From Fibrobacterota bacterium (lineage in GTDB: Bacteria > Fibrobacterota > Chitinivibrionia > Chitinivibrionales > Chitinispirillaceae): a DNA stretch of 7,537 nt. The notes below the pieces were generated by a model. The model did no database searches, was not told the origin of the DNA, and worked only from the letters and a program-made list of their open reading frames with translations. Where the stretch lies: positions 1-7,537 of the forward strand of contig JAEZKC010000141.1 of NCBI GenBank assembly GCA_023436205.1, read 5' to 3'. Every line of letters begins with the position of its first letter. Position 1 is the first letter of the stretch. Position numbers and translations under genes: made by a program. This document shows, one piece after another, positions 6,040 to 7,537 of this stretch.

Positions 6040-6669
6040 TCATCTGAAAAAGTCGCCCAGCCCCACAGTGAAAACGATAAATCCGTAAGCGGAATGCTCC
6101 AGAGTTACTAGCCAGAAAGAGTGGCTTGCCGCATAGGTTTTGCTGAAGAAATAGCCCCCAATCAGAGTTAGTGCCACTGCAATCGGATTATTAAAGATGA
6201 TATGCATATATGAGAAGCTGAGTGTGCTTGCAATGATCAGCTGTTTGGGCGTGGAAAAGAGCAGGCGGTAGCGGTGGAATAAAAATGGTCGATAGAGGAT
6301 CTCCTGAGGCAGTGCGGAAAGGAGGGGGTAAAAAACGGCAGTTGCAAGCCAGAGCAGCGGATCGCCGGCGGGAAGAGAAAAGAAATTCTGGGGCGAAATG
6401 ACAAGTGATAAAAGCACCAGTAAAGCGGATGAGACAAGGAATCTTATACCGATGCTGCGTATTGGAAAATTAGTTATTCGAAAAGAAAAGATTTCAGCGG
6501 CTTTGAATGCAGGGTCACTCAGCAGGATTGTCAGAAACAGAAGAGCCAGAATCAGAAGCAGCCTCATTTTATCAATCGGTATTAACTCTAGAAGGATAGC
6601 AGTGGGAATGCAGAGGAAAACAAGCGTGAATTCGAGAAGTAGAAGAGATTTTTTAACTGTTACACCCAT
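6040..6669 (-). CDS. CPBP-family intramembrane metalloprotease homologue with altered motif 1
   Basis: This encodes 209 residues and is very hydrophobic, with several predicted membrane helices (residues about 8-30, 36-51, 75-92, 104-118, 143-157, 162-177, 197-205). The CPBP (CAAX protease and bacteriocin-processing, Abi) motifs occur in order: Q122-E123-xxx-R127 within ALPQEILYRPFLFHRY, F152-xxx-H156 within SFSYMHIIF, and H192 within LEHSAYG. Members normally have EExxxR; here the first Glu is Gln, although a PQE/xxR form followed by HRY is, as I recall, shared by a subgroup of the family. The ATG at 6669 is preferred because AGAGGA lies 12 nt upstream; a GTG at 6678 has too short a spacer. 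Substrate is unknown; family roles include prenyl-protein and bacteriocin processing or self-immunity. It is convergent with the lipoprotein operon and ends 13 bp from the tandem repeats. Confidence 0.85.
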   Translation of the reverse strand: MGVTVKKSLLLLEFTLVFLCIPTAILLELIPIDKMRLLLILALLFLTILLSDPAFKAAEIFSFRITNFPIRSIGIRFLVSSALLVLLSLVISPQNFFSLPAGDPLLWLATAVFYPLLSALPQEILYRPFLFHRYRLLFSTPKQLIIASTLSFSYMHIIFNNPIAVALTLIGGYFFSKTYAASHSFWLVTLEHSAYGFIVFTVGLGDFFR

Positions 6670-6714
6670 TTGGCACACCGTTCCTCTGTTTGTATTCTAG
6701 AGTAAAATTCCGAT

Positions 6715-6752
6715 CCGTTCATGTTGAGTGTAGTTTGCGGATTCGAAGCATA
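6715..6752. repeat. Degenerate dispersed copy E of the 41-bp palindromic core
   Basis: CCGTTCATGTTGAGTGTAG followed by TTCGAAGCATAG aligns with the core at 5789-6027 with several changes. The arms ATGTT (6721-6725) and AGCAT (6747-6751) still pair with one G-T wobble. It lies upstream of the CPBP gene, on the side opposite the tandem array. Confidence 0.65.
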
Positions 6753-6790
6753 GTTCCTATAAATACAATAATTGTGCCGCGGTTTGGATT

Positions 6791-6848
6791 GCGCCGGAGT
6801 CGAAGCATAACTCCCTTTTTACTCTTGTTAACGGCGAGGACGCCTCAT
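6791..6848. repeat. Truncated dispersed copy F of the 77-bp unit
   Basis: It matches the right part of the core (GCCGGAGTCGAAGCATAA, 6793-6810) and the following linker including GTTAAC (6827-6832), GAGGA and a final CCTCAT. The left arm is missing, so no hairpin forms. A 142-codon plus-strand frame (6690-7118) runs through copies E and F and a later hairpin and is judged non-coding. Confidence 0.6.
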
Positions 6849-7022
6849 AGTTCACCAGCTGCAACCCTCGCATACAGCCCCATCAAAAATAGTCATCAGA
6901 GTTTATTGATCACGATTTTAGGAGGAGATTTTCCAGAGCAACGTAATCTGCTCCCCCTAAATAAACTTACGAGTATTCGATCTTCCAGATTTACTGGCGC
7001 AGAATACCATGAACATGCCGCT
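6849..7022. other. Gene-free interval with an imperfect inverted repeat
   Basis: No supported gene. An imperfect inverted repeat spans 6901-6966: GTTTATT (6901-6907) and TTAGGAGGAG (6918-6927) are complementary, with one mismatch and a 10-nt interruption, to CTCCCCCTAAATAAAC (6951-6966). Inside it, GAGCA (6936-6940) pairs with TGCTC (6949-6953). Its role is unknown; it may be a remnant of another mobile-element end. Confidence 0.4.
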
Positions 7023-7120
7023 CCTTCAGAGCTCAAAACCAGGACTTCACCCCTACCCGGGGCTGCGCCGAAGACGGCTACACCCCGGGCTGTTACATGC
7101 CACGCCTTCAGCGCTTAGGA
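7023..7120 (-). repeat. 98-bp REP-like element, inverted copy 1, with GC-rich hairpin
   Basis: Read on the minus strand, this has the same ordered blocks and spacing as 7231-7328: TCCTAAG, 4 nt, GAAGG, 6 nt, ATGTAA, AGCCCGGGGT, a hairpin, GCAGCCCCGGG and CTGAAGG. The hairpin on the plus strand is CCCGGGG (7056-7062), 4 nt, GCCG (7067-7070), loop AAGA, CGGC (7075-7078), 4 nt, CCCCGGG (7083-7089): two stems separated by a symmetrical internal loop. Confidence 0.7.
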
Positions 7121-7230
7121 GAATGGTTGCCATTTAAAAGGTGAATTCATTATTCTATCGATATCCCCAACTCTATTTATATTAATAGGCATTAAAAGAA
7201 AACACCTTCTCGTCGAATTCTCTTTCGTCA
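7121..7230. other. AT-rich spacer between two inverted REP-like elements
   Basis: This 110-bp stretch is AT-rich (for example ATTTATATTAATAGGCATTA) with no supported gene. Two inverted hairpin elements around a short spacer resemble a BIME-type doublet. Confidence 0.5.
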
Positions 7231-7328
7231 TCCTAAGGCCCGAAGGGTCGAAATGTAAGAGCCCGGGGTAAGCCGGTCCGCCGGTGCAGCCCCGGGGTGG
7301 AGTGATATGATTTTCAGCCCTGAAAGGG
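7231..7328 (+). repeat. 98-bp REP-like element, copy 2, just upstream of the Y1 transposase
   Basis: Same length and block order as 7023-7120 in the opposite orientation. The hairpin is CCCGGGG (7262-7268) with CCCCGGG (7290-7296) as outer stem and CCGG (7273-7276) with CCGG (7281-7284) as inner stem around a TCCG loop. It ends 37 bp before the transposase ATG, so it could be the hairpin-bearing left end of that element, or a REP partner of it. Confidence 0.7.
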
Positions 7329-7351
7329 TGTCATGTTCAAAAATTATTTAC

Positions 7352-7357
7352 GAGGAG
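7352..7357 (+). promoter_or_regulatory. Ribosome-binding site of the Y1 transposase gene
   Basis: GAGGAG lies 8 nt before the ATG at 7366, a strong signal that supports this start. Confidence 0.7.
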
Positions 7358-7365
7358 AATGAGTT

Positions 7366-7537
7366 ATGGGACAATCATTGGCCAAAGTGATTCTTCACAA
7401 CGTTTTCAGCACGAAGGATAGAAAAGAATCGATCATTGAACCATTCCAGGGTGAACTTTACTCATACATTGTAAAAACCGCCTCGGTTACAGGAAGCTAT
7501 GTATACGAAATCGGCGGAACAGAAAACCATGTCCATA
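7366..7537 (+). CDS. tnpA: IS200/IS605-type Y1 (HUH) transposase, 5' part (partial)
   Basis: The first 57 residues are present, running off the window end. The N-terminus MGQSLAKVILHNVFSTKDRK matches the family form MxQSLxKxxxHxVFSTKNR, a beta strand of the Y1 transposase (Transposase IS200-like) fold. Residues 34-57 (SYIVKTASVTGSYVYEIGGTENHVH) lead into the HUH metal-binding motif, here His-Val-His at the very end. Such enzymes cut and join single-stranded DNA through a catalytic tyrosine located further downstream, outside this window, and recognise subterminal hairpins. The REP-like hairpin 37 bp upstream fits. It could be a true IS200-like element or a domesticated REP-associated transposase; the missing C-terminus and 3' flank would decide. 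Confidence 0.88.
   Translation, partial: MGQSLAKVILHNVFSTKDRKESIIEPFQGELYSYIVKTASVTGSYVYEIGGTENHVH

Noticed and set aside
6690..7118. 142-codon plus-strand open frame
   Set aside because: It reads through two degenerate palindromic repeats, an inverted repeat and a REP-like hairpin; the product is low-complexity Ser/Arg/Thr-rich with no recognisable domain.

Overview
This window probably comes from the chromosome of a diderm (Gram-negative-type) bacterium. Several genes encode lipoproteins or a cysteine-free, beta-rich protein with a cleavable signal peptide. Small mobile elements and palindromic intergenic repeats are dense. The repeat style and the rsmA-outer-membrane-protein-lipoprotein layout would suit the FCB group (for example Fibrobacterota), but nothing here is taxonomically decisive and that placement is a guess.

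Layout. (1) 1-185: the last 38 codons of an IS21-family istB gene and the right end of that insertion sequence. (2) 184-1192: a cassette-like stretch on the minus strand, visibly more AT-rich than the core genes. Reading right to left it holds a small two-helix membrane protein, a 69-bp repeat, a lipoprotein gene, and a second copy of the repeat that abuts the IS end. The repeat folds imperfectly like an integron attC site but lacks the canonical core triplet. (3) 1355-1747: a minus-strand lipoprotein gene, divergent from rsmA across a short AT-rich promoter region. (4) 1886-5757: a tightly overlapping plus-strand operon of rsmA (16S rRNA dimethyladenosine methyltransferase), a 657-residue putative outer-membrane beta-barrel, and two lipoproteins that probably share an NTF2-like fold. 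Successive genes overlap by 4, 4 and 32 nt. (5) 5789-6027: a 77-bp-period tandem array of palindromic repeats between two convergent transcription units. (6) 6040-6669: a minus-strand CPBP-family intramembrane protease homologue whose first motif reads QExxxR rather than EExxxR, with two more degenerate repeat copies beyond its 5' end. (7) 6849-7365: no convincing gene. It holds a pair of 98-bp inverted REP-like elements, each with a GC-rich hairpin, in front of (8) 7366-7537: the 5' part of an IS200/IS605-type Y1 transposase gene, cut by the window end just after the catalytic HUH motif.

How the parts may work together. The rsmA operon pairs a housekeeping ribosome-maturation enzyme with an uncharacterised cell-envelope module of one barrel and two lipoproteins; coupled translation suggests fixed stoichiometry. 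The rest of the window is shaped by mobile DNA: an IS21-type element next to a cassette array, a palindromic repeat family in the convergent gap, and a Y1 transposase beside REP-like hairpins that it may mobilise or may once have mobilised.
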